Positions 24,135 through 33,319 of a stretch of 64,000 nt of DNA are shown here, one piece after another. The position numbers and the translations under genes were made by a program. This DNA is from Rhizobium sp. TH2 (GTDB lineage Bacteria; Pseudomonadota; Alphaproteobacteria; Rhizobiales; Rhizobiaceae), in assembly GCF_024707525.1 (NCBI RefSeq), contig NZ_CP062231.1:248001-312000 (forward strand), given 5' to 3'. Within the stretch, counting starts at the first letter, position 1, and every line of letters starts with the position of its first letter. Below the pieces are notes generated by a model that did not search any database, was not told the DNA's origin, and saw only the letters and a list, made by a program, of their open reading frames with translations.

Positions 24135-24794
24135 CTAAAGCGGCTGCGGCACGATCCGGATATAGGGCTTGGGTTCCTTCCAGCCTTCGGGATAGAGCTG
24201 CTTGGCTTCGTCATTGGTGACCGAGCCGGCAATGATCACATCGTCGCCCGGCTGCCAGTTGACCGGCGTGGCAAGGCGATGCTTGGCTGTGAGCTGGAGG
24301 GAGTCGATCACCCTGAGCACCTCGTCGAAGTTGCGGCCGGTGGTCATGGGATAGGAGATCAGAAGCTTGATCTTCTTGTCCGGCCCGATGACGTAGACGT
24401 TGCGGACGGTCTGGTTATCGGCAGCCGTGCGGCCTTCCGAACTGTCGCCGGCGGCGGCCGGGAGCATGTCATAGAGCTTGGAAACAGCAAGCGTCGGATC
24501 GCCGATCATCGGGAAGTTCGGCGCATAGCCCTGCGTTTCGGCGATGTCGGCAGCCCAGCCAGCGTGCCTGTCGACCGGATCGACCGATAGACCGATGATC
24601 TTGACGTTCCGCTTGTCGAATTCCGGTTTCAGCCGGGCCATGTAGCCCAGTTCCGTCGTGCAGACGGGCGTGAAATCCTTGGGATGCGAGAACAGGACGC
24701 CCCAGGATGTGCCCAGCCATTCGTGGAACGAGATCGGCCCCTGGGTGGTGTCTGCCGTGAAGTCAGGTGCAATGTCGTTGATTCTGAGTGACAT
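24135..24794 (-). CDS. 1-Cys peroxiredoxin (Prx6 type)
   Basis: A 219-residue peroxiredoxin. The peroxidatic Cys45 is in FTPVCTTELG. The length, the RNVYVIGPDKKIKLLISYPMTTGRNF segment in order, and the C-terminal VNWQPGDDVIIAGSV are those of the Prx6 subfamily, and no second resolving cysteine is evident. The start is the ATG at 24794, nine bases after GGGAGA; a TTG two codons earlier is possible. The gap to the persulfide dioxygenase gene downstream is 45 bases, so co-transcription is likely. Confidence 0.93.
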   Translation of the reverse strand: MSLRINDIAPDFTADTTQGPISFHEWLGTSWGVLFSHPKDFTPVCTTELGYMARLKPEFDKRNVKIIGLSVDPVDRHAGWAADIAETQGYAPNFPMIGDPTLAVSKLYDMLPAAAGDSSEGRTAADNQTVRNVYVIGPDKKIKLLISYPMTTGRNFDEVLRVIDSLQLTAKHRLATPVNWQPGDDVIIAGSVTNDEAKQLYPEGWKEPKPYIRIVPQPL

Positions 24795-25121
24795 GATCAA
24801 TCTTCTCCCTGTTCGAAATCATGATGTTCGTGACGGCGATTGTGCTTTCCCGCTCGCACTGCCCCGAGGAAACCCTACAGCCGGTGGCGGGCAGTCTTCG
24901 TCGGTTGGATATTTTTCAGAGCGTAGTATGAGTGTATTCGCACAACTCCGGGCGTCCAAGTAACGACGGCAATTACGTCCGCGCACTATGAGTGATCGTG
25001 CGGCAGTTATTGTCAAGCTCTTGGCACGCTTGACAATAGAGCATCTGCCTCAGGCGGGCAATTGAGGTCTTCCGCCGGATGAAGAATTGCTCCGTCGCCG
25101 GTCACCTTCGAAATCGAGCGT
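24795..25121. other. Intergenic region with large inverted repeat
   Basis: No gene is seen in these 327 bases between the peroxiredoxin start and the MarR stop. The one clear signal is a perfect 10-bp inverted repeat, TATTGTCAAG (25008-25017) and CTTGACAATA (25029-25038), separated by 11 bases. It has no T-run, so it looks more like a regulator site for the minus-strand peroxiredoxin operon than a terminator. Confidence 0.55.
25008..25038. promoter_or_regulatory. Candidate operator upstream of the peroxiredoxin operon
   Basis: TATTGTCAAG-N11-CTTGACAATA is a perfect dyad with arm centres about two helical turns apart. It lies about 215 bases upstream of the peroxiredoxin start. Its right arm also contains TTGACA, a -35-like hexamer on the plus strand. 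Confidence 0.4.
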
Positions 25122-25568
25122 TCATGCCACCGCCCGCAGACCCGCTCTCAACGCCGACACCTCGGCATCGCCGAGCCGCTCGTCGATTTCCGCATGCGTG
25201 CCGATCCAGATCGGCAATGCCGCGTTGAGTATGGTCATGCCGGCATCCGTGAGCCTGATCCGCCGGCTGCGGCGATCCCTCGTATCGGCCAGGAGTTCAA
25301 CGAACTCCCGCCGCTCCAGCGGCTTGAGGTTCGCCGTCAGCGTCGTGCGATCCATGGCAAGCAGGGAGGCCACGCCGCCGATCGTCGGCGGCTCGGGTCG
25401 ATTGAGCGACATCAGCAGTGAGAACTGGCCGTTGGTAATGCCGACCGGTTTGAGAGCTTCGTCGAATCGCCGGGCAAGGGAGCGTGCGGCACGCTGGGCG
25501 GCGAGGCAGAGGCAATGGTCCCTGACATGCAGCGTGGTTTCGAAGGGGACGGGCGACTGATTTGACAT
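25122..25568 (-). CDS. MarR-family transcriptional regulator
   Basis: A 148-residue MarR-type regulator. The winged HTH comprises ITNGQFSLLMSLNRPEPPTI, GGVASLLAMDRTTLTANLKPLE and the wing DTRDRRSRRIRLTDAG. A CLCLAAQRAAR segment gives two cysteines near the N-terminus that could sense redox state. It is divergent from the tandem DUF1428 gene. A perfect GTTGATATCAAC palindrome between them is its probable operator. Confidence 0.92.
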   Translation of the reverse strand: MSNQSPVPFETTLHVRDHCLCLAAQRAARSLARRFDEALKPVGITNGQFSLLMSLNRPEPPTIGGVASLLAMDRTTLTANLKPLERREFVELLADTRDRRSRRIRLTDAGMTILNAALPIWIGTHAEIDERLGDAEVSALRAGLRAVA

Positions 25569-25579
25569 GGCTTAATTAT

Positions 25580-25603
25580 GTTGATATCAACCTAAATGTC
25601 AAC
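25580..25603. promoter_or_regulatory. MarR operator in divergent promoter
   Basis: GTTGATATCAAC (25580-25591) is a perfect 12-bp palindrome, and a further half site TGTCAAC follows. It lies 12 bases upstream of the marR start and 72 bases before the DUF1428 gene, so one bound dimer could control both. Confidence 0.6.
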
Positions 25604-25662
25604 AGAATGCCTTTTTAGGAGCCGACGCTTCCCAACGGGGGAATACCAGAGAGGAGAAAGTC

Positions 25663-26376
25663 ATGACCTACGTTTCAGGATTTGTCTGCGCCGTGCCGGC
25701 GACCAACCGGCAGGCCTATATCGACTCGGCCAAATCAGGTGAGCCGCTGTTTCGCGAATTTGGCGCCGCGCGCCAGGTCGAGGCATGGGATGATGATGTG
25801 CCGAAAGGCGAACGCACGGATTTCCGCCGTGCGGTGAAGGCGACACCTGAGGAAAAGATCGTGTTTTCCTGGCACGAATATGCCTCGAAATCCGCCGCCG
25901 ACGATGCCACCAAGAAGATCATGTCCGATCCGCGCATGGCCGAACTCGGCAAGGACATGCCGTTCGATGGCCAGCGCATGATCTGGGGCGGGTTCGATGG
26001 AGTTCTCGAGAAGGGCCAACGCGGAAAGGCCGGCTATATTGACGGTTCGCTGGTGCCGACACCCAAGGACAGCAAGGATGCGTATTTGTCCTATGCCAAT
26101 ACCGTCGCCGCTATCCTGACCGAACACGGTGCGACGCGGATCGTCGATGCGTGGAGCGACAATATTCCCGATGGAAAGGTCACGGACTTCCGCCGCTCGG
26201 TGAATGCCGGTGCCGACGAGGCGGTGGTCTTCTCCTGGGTCGAGTGGCCCTCCAAGGCCGTGCGCGATGCCGCCTGGCAGAAGATATTCACCGATCCGCG
26301 CATGCACCAGGGCAACCCGCCGCAGGATGAGTCGCGCCGGGTCAGCGGAGGCTTCGTGCCTGTCATGGATGCGTGA
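25663..26376 (+). CDS. Tandem DUF1428 (YbaA-like) protein
   Basis: A 237-residue protein made of two DUF1428 domains, about residues 1-115 and 122-235. The repeat is easy to see: VEAWDDDVPKGERTDFRRAV against VDAWSDNIPDGKVTDFRRSV, IVFSWHEYASK against VVFSWVEWPSK, and MSDPRM against FTDPRM. Most DUF1428 proteins have a single domain of about 115 residues with a ferredoxin-like fold and unknown function, so this is an internal duplication. A GAGAGGAGA ribosome binding site precedes the ATG. A divergent MarR gene suggests stress-responsive control. Confidence 0.88.
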   Translation: MTYVSGFVCAVPATNRQAYIDSAKSGEPLFREFGAARQVEAWDDDVPKGERTDFRRAVKATPEEKIVFSWHEYASKSAADDATKKIMSDPRMAELGKDMPFDGQRMIWGGFDGVLEKGQRGKAGYIDGSLVPTPKDSKDAYLSYANTVAAILTEHGATRIVDAWSDNIPDGKVTDFRRSVNAGADEAVVFSWVEWPSKAVRDAAWQKIFTDPRMHQGNPPQDESRRVSGGFVPVMDA

Positions 26377-26412
26377 AGGCGGGACCGCCACCTGTTTTCC
26401 GCATCGAGGGAA

Positions 26413-26439
26413 GGGTCGAGCCAAAGCTCGGCCCTTTTT
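26413..26439 (+). terminator. Intrinsic terminator after the DUF1428 gene
   Basis: GGGTCGAG / CTCGGCCC, an 8-bp stem with one G-U pair and loop CCAAAG, is followed by five Ts. Confidence 0.8.
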
Positions 26440-26612
26440 CGTTGCCGCTCCCTCAACACCGCCACCTCGATGTGATCGAGTTCCTGATACGTCTTCCACA
26501 GAGAAACACATACGCCGTGCGGAAGCAGGTCGAACGCGGCCTTGCCCGTCCTGCAACTTTGTGGTGAATATGCGGTGTCAAGGCGCCGACGCGCCGGTCT
26601 GAGGAAGCGTGC

Positions 26613-27773
26613 ATGGTCATGGACATAGCCGTCATCGACGGCGCCGAGAGTGATCGCATACGCCGCGAGGAACAGGCGGCGGGGCTTTTCACCCAGCAAC
26701 GCCGCCTTGAAGAAACGCACGTGCTGCATCGGGCCGAATTCCATGGCAACGCGCGTGAATATTTCGGCATCTGGGTCGTCAACACGCTTTTTACGCTTCT
26801 CACCCTGGGTCTCTACGCGCCTTGGGCCAAGGTGCGGCGCAACCGCTATTTCCACGCCAACACCACGCTGAGTGGATTTGCCTTCGACTACCATGCGACC
26901 GGCGGGCAGTTGCTCAAGGGCTGGCTGCTCGTAGCGGTCTATCTGATCGGCTATAACCTGATCGTCGATACCTACCCGCTCGCCTCGCTTGGTGTGCTCG
27001 CCGTCGTGCTGGGTATTTTCCCCTGGCTCGTCGAGCGCGCGCTGCGCTTCAAGGCCAAGGTGACGAGTTACCGCAATCTGCGCTTCCACTTCCACGGCAA
27101 GCTAAGCAAGGCCTATATCAGCGTTCTCTTGGGCGGCCTGCTCGGCCTCTTCTCCGTCGGGCTGCTGGCGCCGATCTTCAGCAAGATTTACTACCGCTAT
27201 ATGTTCGACGGCGTGAGCTATGGCGGGAGGCGGTTCGAGACCACGGGCAGAATCTGGTCGATCTACAAGACGATCTGGCTGCCGGCCGTCGTGCTGATCG
27301 TCGGGTTGCTGCCGGCTTCTGTCGTCATGGCCTATGTCCTGAGCAAAGAGTTCTCACTGATGCCGAGAGAGATCATGCTCGACAGCTGGTGGCGCGCGAT
27401 CTTTCACATGCTCTTCAGCTATGTGGCAATCATTCCCTTCCTGCTCGCCTATTACCTGATGCTGATCGTCTACCGCACCGGCGTGCGCAATGTCATGTGG
27501 AGTGCGGCGACCTTCGACGGCAAGCACCGGCTGGTCAGCGATATCCCGCGCATGCGCTACGCATGGATTCTGATCTCGAACACCGTCGTCACGATCCTCA
27601 GCCTCGGCCTGCTCAGGCCCTGGGCGGCGGTGCGGGAGCGGCGGTTCCTCGTCGCGTTCACGGGTATCTGGATCACCGGCGATATCGAGGAGCTTCACGC
27701 CGAACTCGAAACCTCGGGCAGCGCCTTCGGCTCGGAATTCATGGATTCGGATGGATTTGATCTGGGGTTTTAG
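26613..27773 (+). CDS. YjgN-like DUF898 membrane protein
   Basis: A 386-residue inner-membrane protein of the DUF898/YjgN family, with about eight hydrophobic segments. The repeated family motif appears twice: LFTLLTLGLYAPWAKVRRNRYF near residue 60 and VVTILSLGLLRPWAAVRERRFL near residue 330. Function is unknown. The start may be GTG/ATG at 26613 or the ATG at 26619. The TAG stop codon (27771-27773) is formed by the first bases of the MITE-like element that begins at 27771. The present C-terminus (GFDLGF) may therefore have been set by the insertion. Confidence 0.85.
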   Translation: MVMDIAVIDGAESDRIRREEQAAGLFTQQRRLEETHVLHRAEFHGNAREYFGIWVVNTLFTLLTLGLYAPWAKVRRNRYFHANTTLSGFAFDYHATGGQLLKGWLLVAVYLIGYNLIVDTYPLASLGVLAVVLGIFPWLVERALRFKAKVTSYRNLRFHFHGKLSKAYISVLLGGLLGLFSVGLLAPIFSKIYYRYMFDGVSYGGRRFETTGRIWSIYKTIWLPAVVLIVGLLPASVVMAYVLSKEFSLMPREIMLDSWWRAIFHMLFSYVAIIPFLLAYYLMLIVYRTGVRNVMWSAATFDGKHRLVSDIPRMRYAWILISNTVVTILSLGLLRPWAAVRERRFLVAFTGIWITGDIEELHAELETSGSAFGSEFMDSDGFDLGF

Positions 27774-28045
27774 ACCCTCTTGCATTGAATTTGACCCGGT
27801 TCTGCCGGAGCAGGTTTTCGTCTGGGCAGAGGCGATTGGCGAAGGGCATATCCAGATATACGTCCGAGCCGATCGCCTCTGATCAAGGCGGAAAGATGCC
27901 CGGCCCACCGGGTTGGCTGAAGCGGGCCACCTATTCGTTCGGCCGGCTTGGCCGTAGAGCTGGGCTACGACGCGCGCCGGCCGAACGAATATCCGACTCC
28001 GCCTCAGCCAACAGAACCGGGTCAAATTCAATGCAAGAGGGTCTA
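27771..28045. mobile_element. MITE-like element with 34-bp perfect terminal inverted repeats
   Basis: Bases 27771-27804 and 28012-28045 are perfectly inverted 34-bp repeats, each ending in TA at the outer edge. The 275-bp interval carries no gene. It holds two further hairpins: AGAGGCGATTGGC (27828-27840) with 27868-27880 (12 of 13 pairs), and ATTCGTTCGGCCGGC (27933-27947) with 27976-27990 (15 of 15). Long perfect ends with flanking TA fit a non-autonomous relative of an IS630/Tc1-mariner element; no transposase is present. It sits exactly between the convergent yjgN-like and pgi genes and could terminate both. Confidence 0.75.
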
Positions 28046-28054
28046 GGTCTCTGC

Positions 28055-29671
28055 TTACCCCCTCAACGCCGCAACCAACCCCACCGTCGAACTATCCAGC
28101 CCCTCGGTGCCCTTCTTGCCCTGAACCACTGGCAGCAGTCCCGTCGCGAGTTCCTTGCCGAGTTCCACGCCCCATTGGTCGAAGCTGTTGATGCCGAAGA
28201 GCACGCCTTCGACGAAGACCCGGTGTTCATAGAGCGCAATCAGGCGGCCGAGCGCGAAGGGGGTGAGCTTGTCGTGGACGAAGGTGATCGAGGGGCGATT
28301 GCCCGAGAAATAGCGGTGCGGCGCGATCGTGTCGGCCTGGGCCGGGTCCCAGCCCTGTGCGAGGAGCTGCGCCTTCGCCTCGGCGACTGTGCGGCCCTTG
28401 AGCAGCGCCTGGCTTTGCGCCACGCAGTTGGACATCAGCAGTTCGTGCTGATAGCGCAGATCCGGCTCGAAGCCTTCCTTGGCGATCATGAACTCGACCG
28501 GGATGATATCGGTACCCTGGTGCAGCAGTTGGAAAAACGCGTGCTGGCCATTGGTACCGGGCTCGCCCCAGACCACCGGCCCGGACGATCCCTTGACCGG
28601 CGAGCCGTCCATCACCACACCCTTGCCGTTCGATTCCATGTCGAGCTGCTGTAGATAGGCGGGGAAACGCGACAGCCTCTGGTCGTAAGGGATCACGGCG
28701 CGGGACGTATAGCCCAGCACGTTGCGCTGGTAAAAACCGATCAGGCCGAGCAGCATGGGCAAGTTCTTGTTCAACGGCGCCGAGCGGAAATGGTTGTCCA
28801 TCGCATGGGCGCCATCGAGGAACTTGTAAAAATTATCAGGCCCGACAGCGAGCATCAGCGGTAGGCCAATGGCCGACCAGATCGAGTAGCGGCCGCCGAC
28901 CCAATCCCAGAAGCCGAAAACGCGGATGGGATCGATACCGAAGGCGTCGACCTTTTCGAGCGCCGTCGAGACGGCGGCGAAATGATGTTGCACTGCGCCT
29001 TCGCCGAGCGCATCGACGATGAAGCGCCGCGCCGTCTGGGCATTGGTCATTGTTTCGATCGTGGTGAAGGTCTTCGACGCGATGATGAAAAGGGTGGTTT
29101 CCGGCGCGACCAGCTTCAGCGTATCGGCGATATGGGCGGGGTCGATGTTGGACACATAGTGCAGGCGCGGGCCATCGTGATAGGGCGCCAGCGCCAGCGT
29201 CGTCATCGCGGGGCCAAGGTCGGAGCCGCCGATGCCGATATTGACGACATCGGTGATCTTCTTGCCGGTCGCGCCCTTGAGGCGGCCGGACCGGATGCCA
29301 TCGGCGAACTTGCCCATGGCGATCAGCACGGCGTTGACGTCAGGCAGCACATCCTTGCCATCGACCATCACGGGCGTGTTGGAACGGTTGCGCAGCGCGG
29401 TGTGCAGAACGGCGCGCTTTTCGGTGATGTTGATGATCTCGCCCTTGAACATCGCCTCGCGCTTGGCGGCAACGCCGGCTTCCGCCGCCAGCTGTTTGAG
29501 CAGGCCGAGGATCGTGTCGTTGATCGCTGTCTTGGAGTAATCGATCAGCAGATCCTCGAACCAGGCATGATATTTTTCGAAGCGCTGCGGATCGGCCGCG
29601 AAGGCCTCGCGGATCTCGGTGGCCTTGGTGGAATTGGCGGCTTGCCTGAGCTGTTCGACGATCGCGGGCAT
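28055..29671 (-). CDS. pgi: Glucose-6-phosphate isomerase
   Basis: A 538-residue phosphoglucose isomerase interconverting glucose 6-phosphate and fructose 6-phosphate. Signatures are [30 protein letters not shown], the GSS-type segment [21 protein letters not shown] in order, and [13 protein letters not shown] near the end. The ATG at 29671 follows AAGGAGAAA; an in-frame start 19 codons upstream lacks one. The gene ends ten bases from the right terminus of the MITE-like element. Confidence 0.97.
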   Translation of the reverse strand: MPAIVEQLRQAANSTKATEIREAFAADPQRFEKYHAWFEDLLIDYSKTAINDTILGLLKQLAAEAGVAAKREAMFKGEIINITEKRAVLHTALRNRSNTPVMVDGKDVLPDVNAVLIAMGKFADGIRSGRLKGATGKKITDVVNIGIGGSDLGPAMTTLALAPYHDGPRLHYVSNIDPAHIADTLKLVAPETTLFIIASKTFTTIETMTNAQTARRFIVDALGEGAVQHHFAAVSTALEKVDAFGIDPIRVFGFWDWVGGRYSIWSAIGLPLMLAVGPDNFYKFLDGAHAMDNHFRSAPLNKNLPMLLGLIGFYQRNVLGYTSRAVIPYDQRLSRFPAYLQQLDMESNGKGVVMDGSPVKGSSGPVVWGEPGTNGQHAFFQLLHQGTDIIPVEFMIAKEGFEPDLRYQHELLMSNCVAQSQALLKGRTVAEAKAQLLAQGWDPAQADTIAPHRYFSGNRPSITFVHDKLTPFALGRLIALYEHRVFVEGVLFGINSFDQWGVELGKELATGLLPVVQGKKGTEGLDSSTVGLVAALRG

Positions 29672-29839
29672 GGCGTTTCTCCTTCGTGGATGCGGCGGGA
29701 CGCTACTCATTTCAATCGATTGTAACAAGACGGAATGAGACCGTCATGACGGATTCGTCCTAGTGATAGTTATCTACATGAAAGAACCCGTCCATAGTAT
29801 TGTGCCGGCGTGAAACCATTCCGCCGAATGGAGGGAGCG

Positions 29840-30211
29840 ATGGATATCCGATCGACGTTGGTTTCGCTATGCGATGCCTTCAACGCACATGACCTCGACC
29901 GGATCATGGCGTTCCTCGCCGACGATTGCGTTCTGCAGATGCCGAGGGGAGGCGAGCCCTGGGGCACGCGTTTCGAGGGCAAGACCAGTGTGCGCGCGGC
30001 GCTCGCGACCCGGTTCGAGGGCTTGCCGGATGTCCATTATGGCGAGGGGGAACATTTCGCCGATGAGGTGGCCAATACCGGGATGTCCAAGTGGACGCTC
30101 ACGGGGACCACGCCGGACGGGGTGAGAAAGCACGTCCGGGGCTGTGACTTCTACACGTTCCGCGATGGCAAGGTGATCCAGAAGGATTCGTACTGGAAGA
30201 TCGTGGAGTAG
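29840..30211 (+). CDS. SnoaL/NTF2-like family protein
   Basis: A 123-residue single-domain protein of the NTF2-like superfamily (ketosteroid isomerase/SnoaL type). Residues include LCDAFNAHDLDRIMAFLADDC, the cone-shaped pocket segment GTRFEGKTSVRAALATRFEG, and GCDFYTFRDGKVIQKDSYWKI. Members bind or isomerise small hydrophobic ligands; the substrate is unknown. The ATG at 29840 has a GGAGGGAG ribosome binding site. The gene converges on fadD with an 11-base gap. Confidence 0.88.
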   Translation: MDIRSTLVSLCDAFNAHDLDRIMAFLADDCVLQMPRGGEPWGTRFEGKTSVRAALATRFEGLPDVHYGEGEHFADEVANTGMSKWTLTGTTPDGVRKHVRGCDFYTFRDGKVIQKDSYWKIVE

Positions 30212-30222
30212 GGATGGCGGCG

Positions 30223-31920
30223 TTACCCTCTGAGTTCCTTCCGCAAAATCTTCCCTACATTCGTTTTCGGCAGGCTATCGCGGAATTCCACGAGATGCGG
30301 TCGCTTGTAGTTGGTCAGGCCCTGGGCGCAGAATTCCTTGATCATCTCGGCGGTCAGCGTCGGATCCTTGCGGACGATGAAGAGCTTGACCGCTTCGCCG
30401 GTGCGCTCGTCCGGCACGCCGATGGCGGCGGCTTCCAGCACGCCGGGATGGGTGGCCGCGACCTCCTCGACCTCGTTGGGATAGACGTTGAAGCCCGAGA
30501 CCAGGATCATGTCCTTCTTGCGGTCGACGATCTTGATGAAGCCGCGATCGTCCATGAAGCCCATGTCGCCGGTGCGAAAATAGCCGTCCGGGGTCATGAC
30601 GCTTGCTGTTTCCTCCGGCCGGTTCCAGTAGCCGGCCATGACCTGCGGACCCCGGATGCAGATCTCGCCGACCTGGCCGAGCGGCACCGTTCTGCCGTCA
30701 TCGTCGCGGATATCGAACTCGGTGGAGGGGATCGGCAGGCCGATCGTGCCCGAGAAGACGGTGGAGCCCGGCGGATTGACGGCGGCCACGGGCGAGGTTT
30801 CCGAGAGGCCGTAACCCTCGAGGATGACATTGCCGGTCGCAGCCTCCCACTTGTCGGCGACAGCGCGCTGGCAGGCCATGCCGCCCGCGACCGTGAGCAT
30901 CAGGGCCGAGAAATCGAGCTTCTTGAAATCCTCATTGTTGGCCAGCGCATTGAACAGCGTGTTGAGGCCGGGGAAGAAATTGACTTTGTACTTGCCGAGT
31001 TCCTTGACGAAGCCGGGAATGTCACGCGGATTGGGGATCAGCAGGTTGGCCGCGCCCTCGCTCATCCCCATCACCATGTTCACGGTCAGCGCGAAGATGT
31101 GGTAGAGCGGCAGCGGGCAGACATAAAGGATGTTGGACGTGTCGGCGCCCTTCATCTTGTAGGCGGCGGTGAGCCAGAGGGTGCTCTGCACGGCATTCGA
31201 GAGCACATTGCGGTTGGTCAGCACCGCACCCTTTGAAACGCCCGTCGTGCCGCCGGTATATTGCAGGAAGGCGACGTCATCGAGGGCGATGTCGGGTCGT
31301 TTGAAATCGCCGCCACTCGCCATGAGTGACTTGAACGGCACATGCCCCGGCAGCGACCATTCGGGCACCAGCTTCTTGACCGTGCGGACGACGAAATTGA
31401 CGATATGGCCCTTGAGGCCCAGCATGTCGCCCATCGTGCCGACGACCACCGTCTTCAATTGGGTCTTGGCAATTACCTGCTGCACCGTGCGGGCGAAATT
31501 CTCCAGCACGAATATGCCTGTCGCGCCGGAATCCTTGAGCTGGTATTCGAGTTCGCGCGGCGTGTAGAGCGGGTTGACGTTGACGACCGTCAGCCCGGCC
31601 CGCAGGATGCCCATGGTCACCACTGGATATTGCAGCACATTGGGCAGCATGACGGCGATGCGGTCGCCCTTCACATGGCCGCGCGCCTGAAGCCATGCCG
31701 CGACCTTCGCCGACTCGCGATCGAGTTCCGCATAGGTCATGGTCTTGCCCATGCAGATGAACGCGGTCTTGGAGGCGAATTTCCTGCAGCTCTCCTCGAA
31801 GAGACCGGCTACGGATGTGTGTTCGAGCGGCCCGATCTCGGCCGGAATGCCTGCCGGATACGATTTGAGCCAATGCCTTCCGGCGAACCGGTCTTCCGTT
31901 GCGGGGGGTGCGCCCGTCAT
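30223..31920 (-). CDS. fadD: Long-chain fatty acid-CoA ligase
   Basis: A 565-residue AMP-forming acyl-CoA synthetase that activates fatty acids for beta-oxidation at the inner membrane. The P-loop-like motif YTGGTTGVSKGA, the GYGLSETSPVAAVNP adenylation motif, the TGDMGFMD motif and the C-terminal GKILRKELR lysine (A10) are all present. The start MTGAPPATEDRF follows GGAGGAGA. The upstream region has a TTTACGTAAACG palindromic motif. Overall length matches FadD enzymes. Confidence 0.93.
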   Translation of the reverse strand: MTGAPPATEDRFAGRHWLKSYPAGIPAEIGPLEHTSVAGLFEESCRKFASKTAFICMGKTMTYAELDRESAKVAAWLQARGHVKGDRIAVMLPNVLQYPVVTMGILRAGLTVVNVNPLYTPRELEYQLKDSGATGIFVLENFARTVQQVIAKTQLKTVVVGTMGDMLGLKGHIVNFVVRTVKKLVPEWSLPGHVPFKSLMASGGDFKRPDIALDDVAFLQYTGGTTGVSKGAVLTNRNVLSNAVQSTLWLTAAYKMKGADTSNILYVCPLPLYHIFALTVNMVMGMSEGAANLLIPNPRDIPGFVKELGKYKVNFFPGLNTLFNALANNEDFKKLDFSALMLTVAGGMACQRAVADKWEAATGNVILEGYGLSETSPVAAVNPPGSTVFSGTIGLPIPSTEFDIRDDDGRTVPLGQVGEICIRGPQVMAGYWNRPEETASVMTPDGYFRTGDMGFMDDRGFIKIVDRKKDMILVSGFNVYPNEVEEVAATHPGVLEAAAIGVPDERTGEAVKLFIVRKDPTLTAEMIKEFCAQGLTNYKRPHLVEFRDSLPKTNVGKILRKELRG

Positions 31921-32023
31921 GCTTTTCTCCTCCACGTCACCGGGCGGCTCCCCAACCGCGCCGTTCTATTCAAGATGGGCAATGTCACCTGATCCTGCAA
32001 GGGAAATCGGCGGCTATCAACAT

Positions 32024-32039
32024 TTTACGTAAACGTCAA
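32024..32039. promoter_or_regulatory. TTTACGTAAACGTCAA motif between fadD and the lactonase gene
   Basis: TTTACGTAAA is a perfect 10-bp palindrome extended by CGTCAA. It resembles motifs described for MerR-family LiuR-type regulators of acyl-CoA catabolism (from memory). It lies about 104 bases upstream of fadD and 84 before the lactonase gene. Confidence 0.4.
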
Positions 32040-32122
32040 TTTAATGCCGCTGTATAGCATGCTGGACCCAAACGCCGCGGCATGGGATAGACGGAAATCG
32101 GAATTCGAAACGGTGGACGCAA

Positions 32123-33223
32123 ATGCGGTTTGCAACAGCATCGGCAAAGGGCAGGGACAGGCACGGCCGCGCAGTGAAGCCGGCGGCCACGCTGTTTTCG
32201 AGTGACGAAAGCGCCGCCCCACAGCCGGTTTTCGTCTCGCATGCGGCGCCCGATCCCTCCTACCTCGCCGTGTCGAGCCTGCACAAGGTGCTCTACGTCG
32301 CCTCCGAAAACAGCGCGGAAGGCAGGATCAGCGCGTTGCGGCTCGATGCCGATGGCCTCACTTTGCTTGGCAGCGTCGGGACCGGCGGCCATGCGGCCGT
32401 GCATCTCGCCATCGACCAGACCGGGCGCTGGCTTGCGGTGGCGAATTATCGCGGCGAGCCGAAGGGCCAGGATCTCTCGGTCGCCGTGTTCCCGATTCAG
32501 GTCGATGGCATGCTCGGCGATCTGGCGGCGTCCGCCCGGCAGGATGGCAGCGGTCCCGACCGGGATCGGCAGGCGACGCCGCACACCCATTGCGTGGCGT
32601 TCAGTCCGGATAACCGGCTGCTTGCGGCAGTCGATCTCGGCACCGATGGCCTGTGGCTCTATCATTTCAATGCCGCGTCCGGTGCTCTTGGCTTCGCCTC
32701 GCAGATCAAATTGCCGGCCGGTTCCGGGCCGCGCCATTGCGCGTTCCATCCCAGGGAGCCGCTCATCTATGTCTGTACCGAACTCGATTCGACACTGGTG
32801 ACCCTGCGCTACGATCCGGCGGCGGGCACGGCAGATATCGTGGATTCGGATGCGGCCACCAAGGTGCCCGGCAAGGGTGCGGTCAACAGGCTGGGAACGA
32901 AGAATGCCAACTATCCCTCGGGGCTGGTGATCGCGCCTGACGGGCGCTACCTAATGATGGGCAACCGTGGCCCTGACACGGTCGCGATCTTCTGGATCGA
33001 TCCGGAAACCGGCACGGCGCGCTATCGCGAGGAAGTGCCCTGCGGCGGCAAGTTCCCGCGCGCGATCCGGCTTGACAGCACTGGCCGCGTTCTGGCGGTC
33101 GCGAACAACAAATCGGGCAATGTCACGCTGTTCTCGCGCGACTTCGAGAGTGGCAAACTCACTGCCATGCCGCATGGCGATTTCGAATTGCCCACGGCCA
33201 TGGATGTGATTTTTCTCGATTGA
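32123..33223 (+). CDS. Lactonase family beta-propeller protein (6-phosphogluconolactonase-like)
   Basis: A 366-residue seven-bladed propeller of the YbhE/3-carboxymuconate cyclase family. Typical segments are THCVAFSPDNRLLAAVDLGTD, GSGPRHCAFHPREPLIYVC and FPRAIRLDSTGRVLAVANNKSGNVTLF, given here in order of occurrence. The known enzymes hydrolyse 6-phosphogluconolactone or related lactones. The first 30 residues look unlike a normal first blade, so the start or a small frame change there is uncertain. It is divergent from fadD. Confidence 0.8.
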   Translation: MRFATASAKGRDRHGRAVKPAATLFSSDESAAPQPVFVSHAAPDPSYLAVSSLHKVLYVASENSAEGRISALRLDADGLTLLGSVGTGGHAAVHLAIDQTGRWLAVANYRGEPKGQDLSVAVFPIQVDGMLGDLAASARQDGSGPDRDRQATPHTHCVAFSPDNRLLAAVDLGTDGLWLYHFNAASGALGFASQIKLPAGSGPRHCAFHPREPLIYVCTELDSTLVTLRYDPAAGTADIVDSDAATKVPGKGAVNRLGTKNANYPSGLVIAPDGRYLMMGNRGPDTVAIFWIDPETGTARYREEVPCGGKFPRAIRLDSTGRVLAVANNKSGNVTLFSRDFESGKLTAMPHGDFELPTAMDVIFLD

Positions 33224-33319
33224 AGCAAATTCTTTTCGTGCCGATGTCGGCAGCGGAAGAGTTCAAGCGTCGTTCAGGCAGGGAATGCGATCCCTTGAGG
33301 TTCAAACAGGAGAAATTCG

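Noticed and set aside
32123-32200. Frameshift at the start of the lactonase gene
   Set aside because: Another frame briefly gives a more family-like stretch, but it stops soon, and the annotated frame has normal overall length. Recorded as uncertainty only.
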